A DNA stretch of 64,000 bases from contig CANNFB010000010.1 of assembly GCA_947503785.1 (NCBI GenBank), forward strand, positions 27,554-91,553. The letters are read 5' to 3'. Shown here piece after piece: positions 43,405 through 55,200 of this stretch. The translations under genes were made by a program, and so were the position numbers. The DNA is from an uncultured Campylobacterales bacterium. GTDB lineage: Bacteria; Campylobacterota; Campylobacteria; Campylobacterales; Arcobacteraceae. Numbering within the stretch: position 1 is the first letter of the stretch; each line of letters starts with the position of its first letter. The notes below the pieces were generated by a model. The model saw only the letters and a program-made list of their open reading frames with translations, did no database searches and had not been told where the DNA came from.

Positions 43405-44092
43405 AGTTAAAAATTTAGAAGTATTTTACGGACTTATAAAAGGCGTTAAAAACGTAAACTTTGAAGTTAAAGAAGGACAAATCGTTTCTTTAATTGGTTC
43501 AAATGGTGCAGGAAAAACTTCAACTTTACAATCTATTGTAAATGATGTTAAAAAAAATGGTGAAATTACATTTAGAGATGAAGATATTTCACTGATGAAA
43601 ACTCATACTATTATTCAAAATGAGATTGCTTTAGTTCCTGAAGGTCGAAGATGTTTTCAAAATCTTACTATTGAAGAGAACCTTAGGATGGGTGCTTTTA
43701 ATAATGATGACAAATACGAAGAGCTTCAAGAAGAGATGTTTAAACTATTTCCAAGACTTGTTGCTAAAAAAGGTCAACTAGCTGGAACTATGAGTGGAGG
43801 GGAACAACAAATGTTAGCAATTGCAAGAGCTCTTATGTCAAGCCCAAAACTTTTAATGCTTGATGAACCTTCTTTAGGTTTGGCTCCAAAAATTATTGGT
43901 GAGTTATTTGAAACAATTGTTAGATTAAAAGAAGAAGGTATTACTATTTTATTAGTAGAGCAAAATGCCTTTGCAGCCTTAGAAATATCTGATTATGCTT
44001 ATGTTCTTGAAAATGGTGTTGTTGCACTTGAGGGACCTGGTAGTGAGTTAGTTAAATCTGATGAGATTAGAGCTAAATACTTAGGTGCATAA
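43397..44092 (+). CDS. livF: ABC transporter ATP-binding protein LivF
   Basis: A 231-residue ATPase, partner of LivG. It has Walker A GSNGAGKTS, signature MSGGEQQMLAIARALM, Walker B LLMLDEPSLGLAP and the switch histidine position replaced by glutamine in LLVEQNAFAALE, as usual for LivF. I place the start at ATG 43397, eight bases into the end of livG, with GGAG nine bases upstream; a TTG at 43382 is also in frame. Last gene of the transporter operon. Confidence 0.94.
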   Translation: MLKVKNLEVFYGLIKGVKNVNFEVKEGQIVSLIGSNGAGKTSTLQSIVNDVKKNGEITFRDEDISLMKTHTIIQNEIALVPEGRRCFQNLTIEENLRMGAFNNDDKYEELQEEMFKLFPRLVAKKGQLAGTMSGGEQQMLAIARALMSSPKLLMLDEPSLGLAPKIIGELFETIVRLKEEGITILLVEQNAFAALEISDYAYVLENGVVALEGPGSELVKSDEIRAKYLGA

Positions 44093-44103
44093 TATTACAA
44101 ATA

Positions 44104-44130
44104 TATAGATAGTATTTAATACTATCTATA
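44104..44130. repeat. Perfect 27-base palindrome after livF
   Basis: TATAGATAGTATT, a central T, then AATACTATCTATA: 13 paired bases on each side. It lies between livF and the histidine kinase gene. No T run follows. It is built like the palindrome at 11006-11030 (long perfect arms, one central T) although the sequences differ. Confidence 0.6.
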
Positions 44131-44144
44131 CACAAAGATAACAA

Positions 44145-45923
44145 ATGAAAATTATTAGAAAAATACTTATTATCTTTATAATCTTTTTATCTACTAGTTG
44201 TTTATACGCTAATTCTTCCTTGTCAATTAATAAAGCTTCAATATTTATTGATAAACTTGATTTAAATGTAAATCAAATCAAATCTCAAGAATTTAAACAG
44301 TTTTTTAATAAACATCAAAATTTTGGATTCAATAATAAAATAACTATTTGGTTAAAAATCGAAATAAAAAATACTTCAAATATAAAAATAAAAAAGATAC
44401 TAGATTTCAATAATCCTTTACTTGAAGAAATTATTCTTTATGATAACTCAAAAGTATATAAAAGTGGAATGTTAAATATTAATTTAGGTCGAACGACAAT
44501 TAATCCAATTTTTGATATTGAAGTTCCTGCAAAAACAAATAAAATATATTATGTAAAAATTAATAATACAACAACTGCTTTACAGTTTTCAATGAGTTTA
44601 GATGATAAGAACAGTTTTTTAAAAAATGATTTAAAAAAACAGTTTTTTATAATCCTATTTATAGGAATAATATTAGCTTTTTTAACTTATGCGATTGTAT
44701 TATATTTTTATGCAAAAGATAGAAGTTATCTGCTTTATTCCTTATATATTATGTTTTTAGTTTTTCAACAATTAACCTATGTAGGCTTTCTTCCTTTATA
44801 TATGCCTATGTGGTTTACACAAATTGATAATTTGATTGTTGTTCCAAAAGTAGGTCTTGTTATAATTACAGGAATACTTTTTGCAAGAAGTTTTCTAAAA
44901 ACAAAAAAATATAAAAAGATTGATAATATATATAAGTTTATTACTTATTTTATAATTTTACAAATAATTTTTGTATCAAGTCCTTATTTTTATATTCCCG
45001 AAATCACTGTTTTAACAGGATTGTTTTTTATCTTTTTTAATTTGTATACGGCAATTTATGTATATAAAAATGGAAATAAACAAGCAAGGTTTTTTATAGT
45101 TGGTTGGTGCTTTTTAATAGTAGGTTTTTTTCTTTCAATAATAGATGCTTTGGGTATTTATTCTGTTATGTATAACTTTCCCTCTTTAGTACTTATTCTA
45201 ACTGCTATTGAAGCATTGTTTTTATTATTAGCCTTTGTTGATAAACTAAATATTTTGCAAAAAGAAAAAGATATTATTGATAATAAGTTTTTAAATGAAC
45301 TACATCAAAGAAATACAATTGTAGAGAAAGAAGTTGAAAACAGAACTTTAATGCTAAAGAATTTATATAAAGAATTACAACATAGAGTTAAAAACAATCT
45401 TCAAATCATGCTTTCTATTATTCGTCTTCAAAGTAATAAAATTGATAATGAAGATGCAAAAGAACAGTTTTTAAAACTAGAAAATAGAATAAAATCCATT
45501 GCAAAAACACATGAAATTTTATATTTAAATGATGATTTAGAAAAAGTGGATATGTATGAATATATTTATAGTTTAAGTGAAGATATTGAGATGTCATACT
45601 TAAAGGATATTGAGTTTGATATAGATACTAAAGTAAGTATACCTTTAAAAGATGCTGTATATATTGGTATTATAATAAATGAATTAATTACAAATAGTAT
45701 GAAGTACTCAAATTGTACAAAAATATCTATTTATTTAAAACAAAATGAAAATAATTTACATTTGTATATAAGTGATAATGGGGAAGGTTATGATGAATCA
45801 AAAGTTAACAATAAAACATTGGGTTTAAAGCTTGTTGAAAATCTTGTATGTTCTCAATTAAAAGGTACTATTTCAAAAAACACAAAAAATAAATGTGAAT
45901 ATAATATAAGGTTAAAGCTATGA
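44145..45923 (+). CDS. 7TM-DISM sensor histidine kinase
   Basis: A 592-residue kinase. A signal peptide is followed by a periplasmic 7TMR-DISMED2-like domain (about residues 25-160), seven membrane helices (about 165-380), a short coiled linker, then a HisKA_2-type phosphoacceptor HRVKNNLQIMLSIIRLQS (His near residue 413) and an ATPase domain with NELITNSMKYSN and ISDNGEGYD. DISMED2 domains are thought to sense carbohydrates or other small ligands. Its stop overlaps the response regulator start by four bases, so the two are a pair. It lies just upstream of the giant-protein operon, after the Liv genes. Confidence 0.92.
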   Translation: MKIIRKILIIFIIFLSTSCLYANSSLSINKASIFIDKLDLNVNQIKSQEFKQFFNKHQNFGFNNKITIWLKIEIKNTSNIKIKKILDFNNPLLEEIILYDNSKVYKSGMLNINLGRTTINPIFDIEVPAKTNKIYYVKINNTTTALQFSMSLDDKNSFLKNDLKKQFFIILFIGIILAFLTYAIVLYFYAKDRSYLLYSLYIMFLVFQQLTYVGFLPLYMPMWFTQIDNLIVVPKVGLVIITGILFARSFLKTKKYKKIDNIYKFITYFIILQIIFVSSPYFYIPEITVLTGLFFIFFNLYTAIYVYKNGNKQARFFIVGWCFLIVGFFLSIIDALGIYSVMYNFPSLVLILTAIEALFLLLAFVDKLNILQKEKDIIDNKFLNELHQRNTIVEKEVENRTLMLKNLYKELQHRVKNNLQIMLSIIRLQSNKIDNEDAKEQFLKLENRIKSIAKTHEILYLNDDLEKVDMYEYIYSLSEDIEMSYLKDIEFDIDTKVSIPLKDAVYIGIIINELITNSMKYSNCTKISIYLKQNENNLHLYISDNGEGYDESKVNNKTLGLKLVENLVCSQLKGTISKNTKNKCEYNIRLKL

Positions 45924-46603
45924 CAACACCTGTAATGATTGTAGAAGATGAAGCAATAGTATCTATGGAAATATCAACTTACTTAGAAGAACTTGGATAT
46001 AAAGTTGTTGCAATTGTTGATAATGCTTTAGATGCTTATGCTAATGCTTTAAAATTTGAACCTCATATTATTTTAATGGATATTAAAATAAAAGGTAAAA
46101 AAGATGGAATTGATGCTGCTGTTAGAATTTTAAATGAAATAGATACAACTATTATTTACTTAACTGCATATTGTGATGAGCAAACAGTAGAACGAGCAGT
46201 TAAAACAAACCCAAGTGCATATTTAACAAAACCTTTTAATAAAAAAGAGTTATTTGCATCTTTAAAAATAGCATCTTTTGTTTATAGTAAAAAGGAACAA
46301 AACTGTAGTTTAAAAAGAGGGGATATAATATTTGATGATGAATTTAGTTTTGAAACAAAAAAAGAACAATTAATTTATTGCAATGAATATTTGCATTTAA
46401 CAAAAAGAGAGCAAGAACTTTTAAACCTTTTAATAAAATCAAAAAACTCTATAGTTTCAATAAATACAATGGAAAATGAGATATGGCCAGATAAACTACC
46501 AAATGAAGGAACAAGAAGAGCATTAGTTAGTAGACTTAGATCAAAAATGAAATATAAATTTATTGAAACTATACCTTCTATTGGGTATAGAATAAACCTT
46601 TAA
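45920..46603 (+). CDS. Response regulator with winged-helix DNA-binding domain
   Basis: A 227-residue regulator. The receiver domain begins VMIVEDEAIVSMEISTYLEE, with the phosphorylated aspartate in HIILMDIKIKGKKDG and the conserved lysine in AYLTKPFNKKE. The C-terminal domain (about residues 135-227) has the OmpR-type winged helix: LTKREQELLNLLI, ENEIWPD, RRALVSRLRSKM and ETIPSIGYRIN. The partner is the 7TM-DISM kinase. A terminator follows. The target genes are unknown; the operon at 46846 is the nearest candidate. Confidence 0.92.
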   Translation: MTTPVMIVEDEAIVSMEISTYLEELGYKVVAIVDNALDAYANALKFEPHIILMDIKIKGKKDGIDAAVRILNEIDTTIIYLTAYCDEQTVERAVKTNPSAYLTKPFNKKELFASLKIASFVYSKKEQNCSLKRGDIIFDDEFSFETKKEQLIYCNEYLHLTKREQELLNLLIKSKNSIVSINTMENEIWPDKLPNEGTRRALVSRLRSKMKYKFIETIPSIGYRINL

Positions 46604-46614
46604 TATATAATTAT

Positions 46615-46648
46615 AAGATTATTAATAGTTAGTTAATAATCTTTTTTT
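46615..46648 (+). terminator. Rho-independent terminator after the two-component genes
   Basis: AAGATTATTAA, loop TAGTTAG, then TTAATAATCTT form a perfect 11-bp stem followed by T's up to 46648. It starts 12 bases after the response regulator stop. Confidence 0.8.
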
Positions 46649-46845
46649 GATTACTTTTAAATAATCAAAAATTAAACTAGCCACTAAAAAATAGTCTATA
46701 AAAATACTTCCCTATAACTTTTATAATTTAATACTTTCTTAAAAATAAAAAAATAACCAACTATCCATTAATAGAGCCATCTTTTGCAATGTTTTTGCAA
46801 CATCGTAATCTTATAATTAGTTATATTATTACACAGGAGTAGGAG

Positions 46846-47658
46846 ATGAAAAAAATTATTATACTAACTGCATTAGTATTTAGTTTGTACGCAAGTAGCG
46901 ACTATGACAAAGACATTATTGTACATGATCAAACAAGAGATGACAAGGTTACTATTGTTTTTAATGAGTTAATGAATTTTTATGAAGAAGAAGATTCTTA
47001 TGGCTTTTTTAGCTTAGTTTCAGAAGATAGATTTATACAAGACTATATGACATTCAATGAAGCTATTGATGAAGATTTTAGAAAATTTGAAATTATAAAT
47101 GTTGATAAATGGATAGATAAAATCACATCTGATGGTATAAAAAGATATTTATATGTTCGATGGGAAAAAAGATATGAAACAAATACAGGAAATAGAGAAA
47201 TTCTTCAAAAAGGATATTCAAGCTTTTTATTTGATGAAGTTAATGGCCAATATAAATTAATTGAGCTTGCGGGGAATCATCTTTGGGGTGGAAGTTTAGA
47301 AGATTGGAAAGAAGAAGTAAGAATTATTCCTAATCAAGAACCTGAAACAAAAACTGAAGCAGGATTACCTGATTTAACTGTTGTTTCTACTTGTCCATCA
47401 GGGTTTGGTGGTGCTATGCCAATTAATATCACAATCACAAATGTTGGTGATGTATCAACAACAAGCGGTAGTATATATTATGGAGGAACTGCTTTCTTCT
47501 CTTCTTTTGAGTATATTGGAAATTTAAACCCTGGAGAAAACGTTCTAATAAATAAAACTGGTGATTGCTATAACGGTAATACTGTTATTGTTGATCCTGA
47601 TGATTTAATTGATGAAGAAGATGAATCAAATAATACTTCAACAATCTCTGGCGTGTAG
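46846..47658 (+). CDS. Exported protein with CARDB domain
   Basis: A 270-residue exported protein, first gene of a five-gene operon. Signal peptide MKKIIILTALVFSLYASS. Residues 20 to 155 resemble an NTF2/SnoaL-like fold by pattern only. Residues 175 to 268 form a CARDB (adhesion-type) domain: LPDLTVVSTCPSGFGGAMPI, ITNVGDVSTTSG, and the closing DEEDESNNTSTI. Two cysteines in the CARDB part may form a disulfide. The next gene starts 10 bases after the stop. Confidence 0.7.
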   Translation: MKKIIILTALVFSLYASSDYDKDIIVHDQTRDDKVTIVFNELMNFYEEEDSYGFFSLVSEDRFIQDYMTFNEAIDEDFRKFEIINVDKWIDKITSDGIKRYLYVRWEKRYETNTGNREILQKGYSSFLFDEVNGQYKLIELAGNHLWGGSLEDWKEEVRIIPNQEPETKTEAGLPDLTVVSTCPSGFGGAMPINITITNVGDVSTTSGSIYYGGTAFFSSFEYIGNLNPGENVLINKTGDCYNGNTVIVDPDDLIDEEDESNNTSTISGV

Positions 47659-47668
47659 AGAATATAAG

Positions 47669-49246
47669 ATGAAATATATAAATTTAATTTTAATTAGTTT
47701 AGTAAGTACAACTTGTGCATCAACTTTTAAACAAGAAGATTCATGGATCTATAATGGGCGTTTGAATGGTTATTTACAAAAAGTTGATGTTGAAAATAAA
47801 GGAAGTGATAAAGAAGGTTTTTCTCAATCTCAAGAACTTAATTTAAGAGTATATGGTCCGTTTAAAGACGGAAATGCTGGGGTTGAATTAAGAGGAAGAG
47901 AAACTAATGATAATCGAATTCAAAAAAATAATGCTGAATTATTATTATTAAAAGCATATTTTAAAAATAAAAATTGGAATTATGAATTAGGAGATGTTTC
48001 TGCTTCTATGAATCCATATATATTTTCAGGCTCATTAAAAGGTATAAAAGTTGAACACTTCGGTAATCAAAAAAGTGAGAATTGGGATTATAAGTTAATA
48101 AGTGGAGTTAAAAAATCACCTTGGAGAGAAACCTATCAATTAGTTGAAAACGAAAGCTTAGATACTTTAGTTGGTGCTTTAGAAGCTAAATATACTCATG
48201 AAAGAGCTAAAGAAGTAAAATTTAGTTTAGCAGCAATTAGTGATGATTTAGATAGTGGAGATAATAGTACGGATCTTGGAAAAGAAGGTATGAGTTTAGG
48301 TGTTGATGGAAAATGGAGATTTAGTAAATATATTACATTAAAAGGCCGAGCTGCTCTTTCTAAATCTACAGATGATATGAGAAATAATAAGAAAAAATCA
48401 ACAAATAGTGCAATTAAATTAAGTTTGCATACAAAACCTATATTATCTATTTTAAAAAGTGATTTTTCATATCAAAGAATATCACCAAACTTTATCTCAG
48501 TTGCAGGAAGTGCAAGTCAAGATAAAGAAGAATTTCAAAATATGACTAGATGGACTATAAATAAAGAATTAAGTTCAAAATTAAGCTTGAAAGCGAAAAG
48601 AGATAACTTAAATGGGCAACTTTCTGATACTCAAAATACATATTATGAAGCCTTAAATTTTATATATAGACCAAAAGTAATAAAAGGTGGAACGTTAGAC
48701 TTTAAGCTATCTAATAAAGATGTAGAAGGTAGAGGTAGTAATACGAATAGATATACTATTGGTTTAAATGGAAACTTGAGACAAAAAAGTGGATTTAGAT
48801 ATGGAGTAGGTTATGATTATTCTCATTATGATGATAAAAATAATGATAGTTTAGGCTCAATTACAAATAATATAAGAACAATCTTAGGATATAAAAAGAA
48901 ACTTTCAAAAGATAGCTCTTATAGATTCACTATTACTACTGATGTACAAAATATTAGACAAAATTCTAATAGTGATAATAGATTAGGGTTTAAACTAGAT
49001 ACTGGTTATAACTTTAATAAAAAATTATCTATGGATTTGTCTTACTTGTCTAGATATTCTTATAAAGAAGAATCTAATGATACAACTAATACAACTTATC
49101 AGTTTAGAACAACATACAAAGTTGATGATAAAGGTAAACAAACAGTTAGATTATTACTTGAAAAAAGAGATTATGATGTAGAGAATGATTCTATAAGTAG
49201 TTATAACGAACATATTGGAAAATTATCTTACGTATATAATTTCTAA
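47669..49246 (+). CDS. Probable outer-membrane beta-barrel protein
   Basis: A 525-residue protein with signal peptide MKYINLILISLVSTTCAS. The rest is a long series of amphipathic strands with alternating polar and hydrophobic residues (RYTIGLNGNLRQKSGFRYGV, GYDYSHYDD) and it ends in YVYNF, with the terminal phenylalanine typical of outer-membrane barrels recognised by the BAM machinery. I cannot assign a named family. I use ATG 47669; a frame opening at 47609 starts inside the previous gene and lacks a signal peptide. Second gene of the operon, 26 bases before the giant gene. Confidence 0.7.
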   Translation: MKYINLILISLVSTTCASTFKQEDSWIYNGRLNGYLQKVDVENKGSDKEGFSQSQELNLRVYGPFKDGNAGVELRGRETNDNRIQKNNAELLLLKAYFKNKNWNYELGDVSASMNPYIFSGSLKGIKVEHFGNQKSENWDYKLISGVKKSPWRETYQLVENESLDTLVGALEAKYTHERAKEVKFSLAAISDDLDSGDNSTDLGKEGMSLGVDGKWRFSKYITLKGRAALSKSTDDMRNNKKKSTNSAIKLSLHTKPILSILKSDFSYQRISPNFISVAGSASQDKEEFQNMTRWTINKELSSKLSLKAKRDNLNGQLSDTQNTYYEALNFIYRPKVIKGGTLDFKLSNKDVEGRGSNTNRYTIGLNGNLRQKSGFRYGVGYDYSHYDDKNNDSLGSITNNIRTILGYKKKLSKDSSYRFTITTDVQNIRQNSNSDNRLGFKLDTGYNFNKKLSMDLSYLSRYSYKEESNDTTNTTYQFRTTYKVDDKGKQTVRLLLEKRDYDVENDSISSYNEHIGKLSYVYNF

Positions 49247-49272
49247 AAAATATTACTCTTAAAGGAGTCCTT

Positions 49273-52200
49273 GTGTTAAAAAAGATAATAATTTTAATTT
49301 TGTTAAATATTTCTTTATTTGGAAATATACAAAATGCAGATGATATAGGTTTTGTAGACGACATTACTATAAATGGTAGAGAGTTTGAATCTTTAGAACA
49401 AAGGACTATAGAGTTTTATTCAGAAGATTTACAAAATGGAAAAGTTGTTATTCAAGGACTTCTTGAATCTTTAGATAAAAATGTAGATGCAAGAGATTTA
49501 TTTATTGAGATAACTAATGATGGTGGAAAAAGTTGGAATAAAGTAAGTGGACACCAAGATTGGGAATATTCTTTTCATCCAGTAGTAGGATTTACTTATG
49601 AATTTTCTTTACGGATAATGAGAAAGTCTTCAACTATTAATAATGATATTGAATTGCCATCAGCATTTAATATTGATGGCTTTATATTGACACTAAGTGA
49701 TAATTATGAACGTATTGGAGATACTCTTAAAGGTAATGGAACTCTATATGTTCCTTGGTTAGAAACTTTTGGTCTTAATGGAAACATTGCTGTTAGTTTT
49801 GATGGTATTGGATTTACTGAAGATAGAATTACTTCTGGTTCTATTAGGTATTTGTCTGATATAGTAATAAATTATGAAGGTGTAAAACTTGATATTTCAA
49901 AACTTGTTTTTAATGTGAGTGGGATAAAAAATAGTCTTGTTTCAAAACTTTCATCAACTTCAAACGTATTACTTTCTTCTCTCCCTAATACAGAGATTAG
50001 TTCTTTATCTTTCGATACAAAAGGGATAACGGGCACAATAGAATATTCAAATAGTTTTAATTTTGATATTTGGCAAGAACAAGATGTTAAAGTGGCCTTT
50101 AGCAGTCTTAGTTTAGATTTTTCTTTACTTACTACTACAGGGCTTAATTTAAGTATATCAGACTTGATTGCATCGCTTAATTTTGGTAATTTATTAGGCT
50201 CAGCACAAAAAAATTTAGCTATTAAGAAAGATGAATTTGATAATAAATTAAATGGTGTATTTCAATGGTCTGAAATCAGTAGACAAAAATTAATAAATGA
50301 TAGTACGGTATATATTTCAAACAGTATTGGAACACTAAATTTACAAGATTTAAGTAATCCAAAGATTATATTTGATACTTCTATTGATTTAAGCCAATAT
50401 GGAGCTATTTTTGAAAGTATAAATGCAATTGAAGCAAAAAATATTGAAATTTCAAAAAGTGGTTTAAACTCTTCCTTTTCTACAACTTTAAATCCTATTT
50501 CTATTTGGGATGAGCAAAATGTTAAGTTGAATTTTGATGGCAAAATAGGTGTTGATTTAAAACTTATAGCTTCTGGACTTGATATAAATATTAAAACAGG
50601 TTCTATGAATGTCAATTTTGGAAATCTATTTGATTCAGCAACTGCAGAATTAAAACCTATTATTAATAATACAAGTGAAACTATTTCTTCAAAATTTACA
50701 TGGGCATTAGTAGAAACAAAAAAACTTAAAGATAATGTTGATATTCAATTGGATCAATTATCAGGTGAACTAGATTTATCAAATCTTATAAAACCAGAAA
50801 TTATTTTTAATGCAAATGCTGACTTAAGTGCTTATGGGGGATTACTTACAAGTGTAAAAAGTGCTTCTATTTCAGATGCCACAATATCAAAAGATGGATT
50901 ATCGGCTAGTTTAGGTATTTTAATAGATTCTTTAGATATTTGGAAATCAAAAGGTGTAAAACTTAAATTTGCAGAAGAGAGTATTCCTTCTCTAAGTTTA
51001 AGTCTTAGTAGTAGTGGTGATTTTAATTTTGGTTTCTCTTCTTTAGATGCAGTTATAGATTTTGGTACTCTTTTCCCTTATTCTGTAGCAACTTTAGAAA
51101 CTTTGCAAAATGGTCTAATGAATTTAAGTTTTGATCCTACAAAAACTATTTATTTATTAAATGAAAAAAATATATTAGAGAATTTTGCAGCTAACTTAGA
51201 TTTGTCACAGTTAGATAATCCTAAAATATCTTTTTCTTCAAAACTAAAACTATCAGGGTATAGTGGTGTTTTATCGCAAATTAAAGAACTTGATTTAAGC
51301 AATGCAAGTATTTCAAAAAATGGATTTAGTGCAACTGCAACTGCTAGTTTAAATGATATAAATATTTGGAAAGAAAAGAAGGTTAAACTTAAATTTGCTA
51401 AAGTTCCTAATTTCTCTTTGTCTGTAAAGGATAAAATAGACTTCTCTTTAAATAATTTAGATGCGTCCTTAGACTTTGGTGATATATTTAATGGCGAAGT
51501 TGTAAACTTAGATAGCTTAAAAGATGATGCTAATAATATTATTGCAAATTCATATTCATGGGGCGTAAGCGGTGGTAAAAAAATTACATCAACTGCTACA
51601 ACAGTATTAGATAATTTAAAAGGTATTCTTGATTTAGCAAACTTAGATAACCCAATCATAATTTTTAATGCAGATGTAAACTTAAGTGCTTATGGTGGAG
51701 CTTTAGCCACTATAAATAATGCAAAAATAAGCAATGCGAAGATTTCAAAAAAAGGTTTAAGTGCTGAAACTTCTTTAGATATAAATAGTATAAATATTTA
51801 TGAAGATAAAAATGTAAAATTAAACTTTAATGCAAATCCTACTTTAAAAATGTCACTAACTACAAGTGGATATAAAGTAGGGTTATCTAACTTAGATGCC
51901 TCTATTGATTTTGGCTCACTTCTACAAGACGCAACAGCAACAATTAGTAAAGTAGTAAATAATTCAGATGTTCAAGATGCAATTACCACAGCAGAAGATG
52001 TTAATAATGAAGGACAATCTTTTATTGAAAATGACTATACTTATACTTGGGAAGTTACAGGTTCTCATAATTTATATGGAAATGAGATTTCGTTAGATAC
52101 ATTAATGGGAACAATTAGTTTTGCTAATTTATCTAATCCTTCAATTTCATTAAATGCAAATATTGTATTTAATAAAAGTAGCTTTTTTCACTCATATGCA

Positions 52201-55200
52201 CAAAATGTTGAACTTATAAGTGCAACAATATCAAGGAATGGTTTCTCTTCACAAATTCAAACACAATTAAATGATATTCCAATATGGAATGAAAAAAATG
52301 TAAAACTTGACTTTGAAGAAACTGATATTCAAAAACTATCTATTAGTGTTTTATCTAGTGGTTTTAAAATAAGTTTAGATGAATTTAATGCCAATATTGA
52401 TTTTGGTACATTAATAAAAAATGCAAGAGCTGAAATAAGTACATTAAGTTCGGGAGTATTTTCTTGGAATTTAGGAGAGATTGACAACACCTTATTAGAT
52501 TCAACTATAAAATTAAAAAACTTACTTGGATCAGTAGACTTAACAGATATTACTAGTCCTATTATAAAACTTGATGGAAAAATAAATTTAGCTGCATATT
52601 CTCCTTGGTTTAAAAGTATTGGAGATATTTCTTTAGTTAATGCAGAAATATCAAAATCCTCTTTTAAAACTGAATTATCAGCAGAGCTTGGCGATATTTC
52701 AATTTATAGTGAAAAAAGAGTAAAACTTATTTTTAATGATAATGTTATTCCAACTTTTAATTTTGAAGTAAATAGAAATGGAATAGATTTTGGAGTAAAA
52801 GATATTGCGGCAAGTCTTGATTTTGGAGACTTACTTTCAGGAGAAATTTTAACATTAAAAAACAAAGCTAGTAGTGCAGTAGGTTTTGTAAATAACAAAT
52901 TAACTGAGGTATCAAATATTGGGATGAGGGGAAAAAGAACTGCTCAAGATTTTTCTAAAAGTATTTCAAAGAAAGTTAACTCTGCAGCTAAGAAACTTGG
53001 TGAGTTAAAAGGAATCTATACTTGGGATTTAGCAGGTCAACATACCTTTTTGTCTAATGGAAGTGACTCCATTCTAGTTTCAGGTATTGGAGGTGAAGTT
53101 AATTTGAAAAATTTAACAGACCCAATTATTGATTTTCATGCAATGGCAGATTTTTCTAATTATAATTTAGAAGGTTTTAATTTTGATGCTGAAGTAAAAG
53201 TTGAAAAAGCAAAAATCTCTAAATCAGGTATAGATTGGAATCTGTCAATTTCAAATGGAAGTACAGATTTCACAGTTTTAGATTTAGGTGCAAAAGAAGA
53301 AGATGTTAGAGTTGAACTTTTTAATATAAATGCAAGTACAGGTTCATCAGGAACAGAGCTAAATTCAGCTGCAGGAACGCTTTTCTTAGGTAATCAGTTA
53401 TTCGAAGGTAATGTTGCTCCTATAACTTTAGCATATGATGGAAGTAAATATACTTTTAAATCAACTCAAACACTTAAGTATTCCTATGAAAATACATCTT
53501 TAGAGATTATAAACCCTGAGGGTAGTATTTCAAAAGTAAATGGTTCTTATAAAGTATCTTTTACAGGGAATGCAAAATTTTTAACGGATATTTTAAAAAA
53601 TATTGGTGTCTCTGATGTTAGTTTAAGTGGATTGAAAATTTCATCAGAAGGTTTAAAGGCAAATCTTTTAACAACTTTTACAATCGCACAAACTCATACA
53701 CTTTTTGGTGATAAAGTTTCACTTTCTTTACGTTCAATAGGAATAAGTATTGATTCTTCAACTAATATTCCGATAAAACTTTCTAGTATTGATGGTGATG
53801 TCGATTTATCAGTTTTATTTAATGAAGGAAAAAATTATGCAAAAACGGCAATTGCATTTACTGATTCAAAACTTACATGGAATTTTGGAGAAAAAATTTT
53901 ACATTTAGGAACGGATGATAAGTTTGAGTTTAAAGGTTTAAGTGGTGCACTTTCTCTTAATTCTTTAAATTCTCTTTCTATGAACTTCAGTGGTACTTTT
54001 GGTTATAAGGAATTGGAAGATATTAATTTAGTATTAAAAACTTTTGCAATTTCATCAGAAGGAATATCTGGTTCAATTGGATTAGGTGATCAAACAAAAA
54101 TTTCAACAGGAATAGATAATCTTGATATTAATTTACTTTCTATTAATTTTGTTAATGTAGCAACAGTAACTGGTAATATTGGAATGCATTATTCAAAAAG
54201 TAAATTTCTTGGGTCAACAAATGATCTGATATTTGATATGAAAGCTGGAGTTTCATTAGATGGTGTAGAAACTTTTAGTTTAACTTCAAACTCATTGAAG
54301 GGTATGACATTTGATAACTTTGCAACAATGAGTATTACGGGTATTACAAGTAATTTAGATATTGATGATTTTTCAATATCTCTTAATGGAGCTATTCAAC
54401 CTACACATGCATTACTAACCTCACTTAATTCAGTTAACTATTCTGGATTAGAAATTTCCAAAAATGGAATTAGTATAGACTCTCTTTCTTCAACTATAAA
54501 TGTAACAGGTGCAAATTGTGATTTAGCAGGTATGAGCTTGGCATTAGAAACATTAGAACTTGGATATAAAAAGAAAAATGAAAAAGATTTACTATTCTTT
54601 AAAGCATCAGGTGAATTAGGTTTAGTTATTGCAAAAGCAGGTGCGGGTATAACTGTTTATAGTGACGGAACATATAATATTAATGATATTGAACTTAATG
54701 TAAATAAGCCTGCAATAGTATTATCTGGTAAATTTAGCTGGTTTGATGATTCTACAAATGGAAAAGGTTTTGGTTTAGATGGATTAAATCTTGGTATTGG
54801 AGGAGCTTTTTTTGTTGATGGAGATTTTAAAATAGGTCAGCTAAATTCTTATCGTTATTGGATGGCAAAAGCTAGTTACTCAACTAATAGTGGTATTCCT
54901 TTATCTCCTATTCCTTTATCTCTTTATGGTTTTGGAGGAGGAGCTGCTTATGGTATGACTATAGAAAGAACCGAAGGAGTTATTGCTTCTAGATATGTGG
55001 CAAATGGGAGTGATGATATAATTGTTTCAGCATCTGTACGAATGGGTACATCAGATATTGGATATACATGGCATGGTGATGTAGGTCTTGAAATGGATTT
55101 TGGTCAAGGATTGATGGTCTTAACTGGAAAATCATATATTTTAAGTGAGTTCTCTGACTCTCTTGATAAAAAAATGAAAAAATATATTGGTGGGACAATT

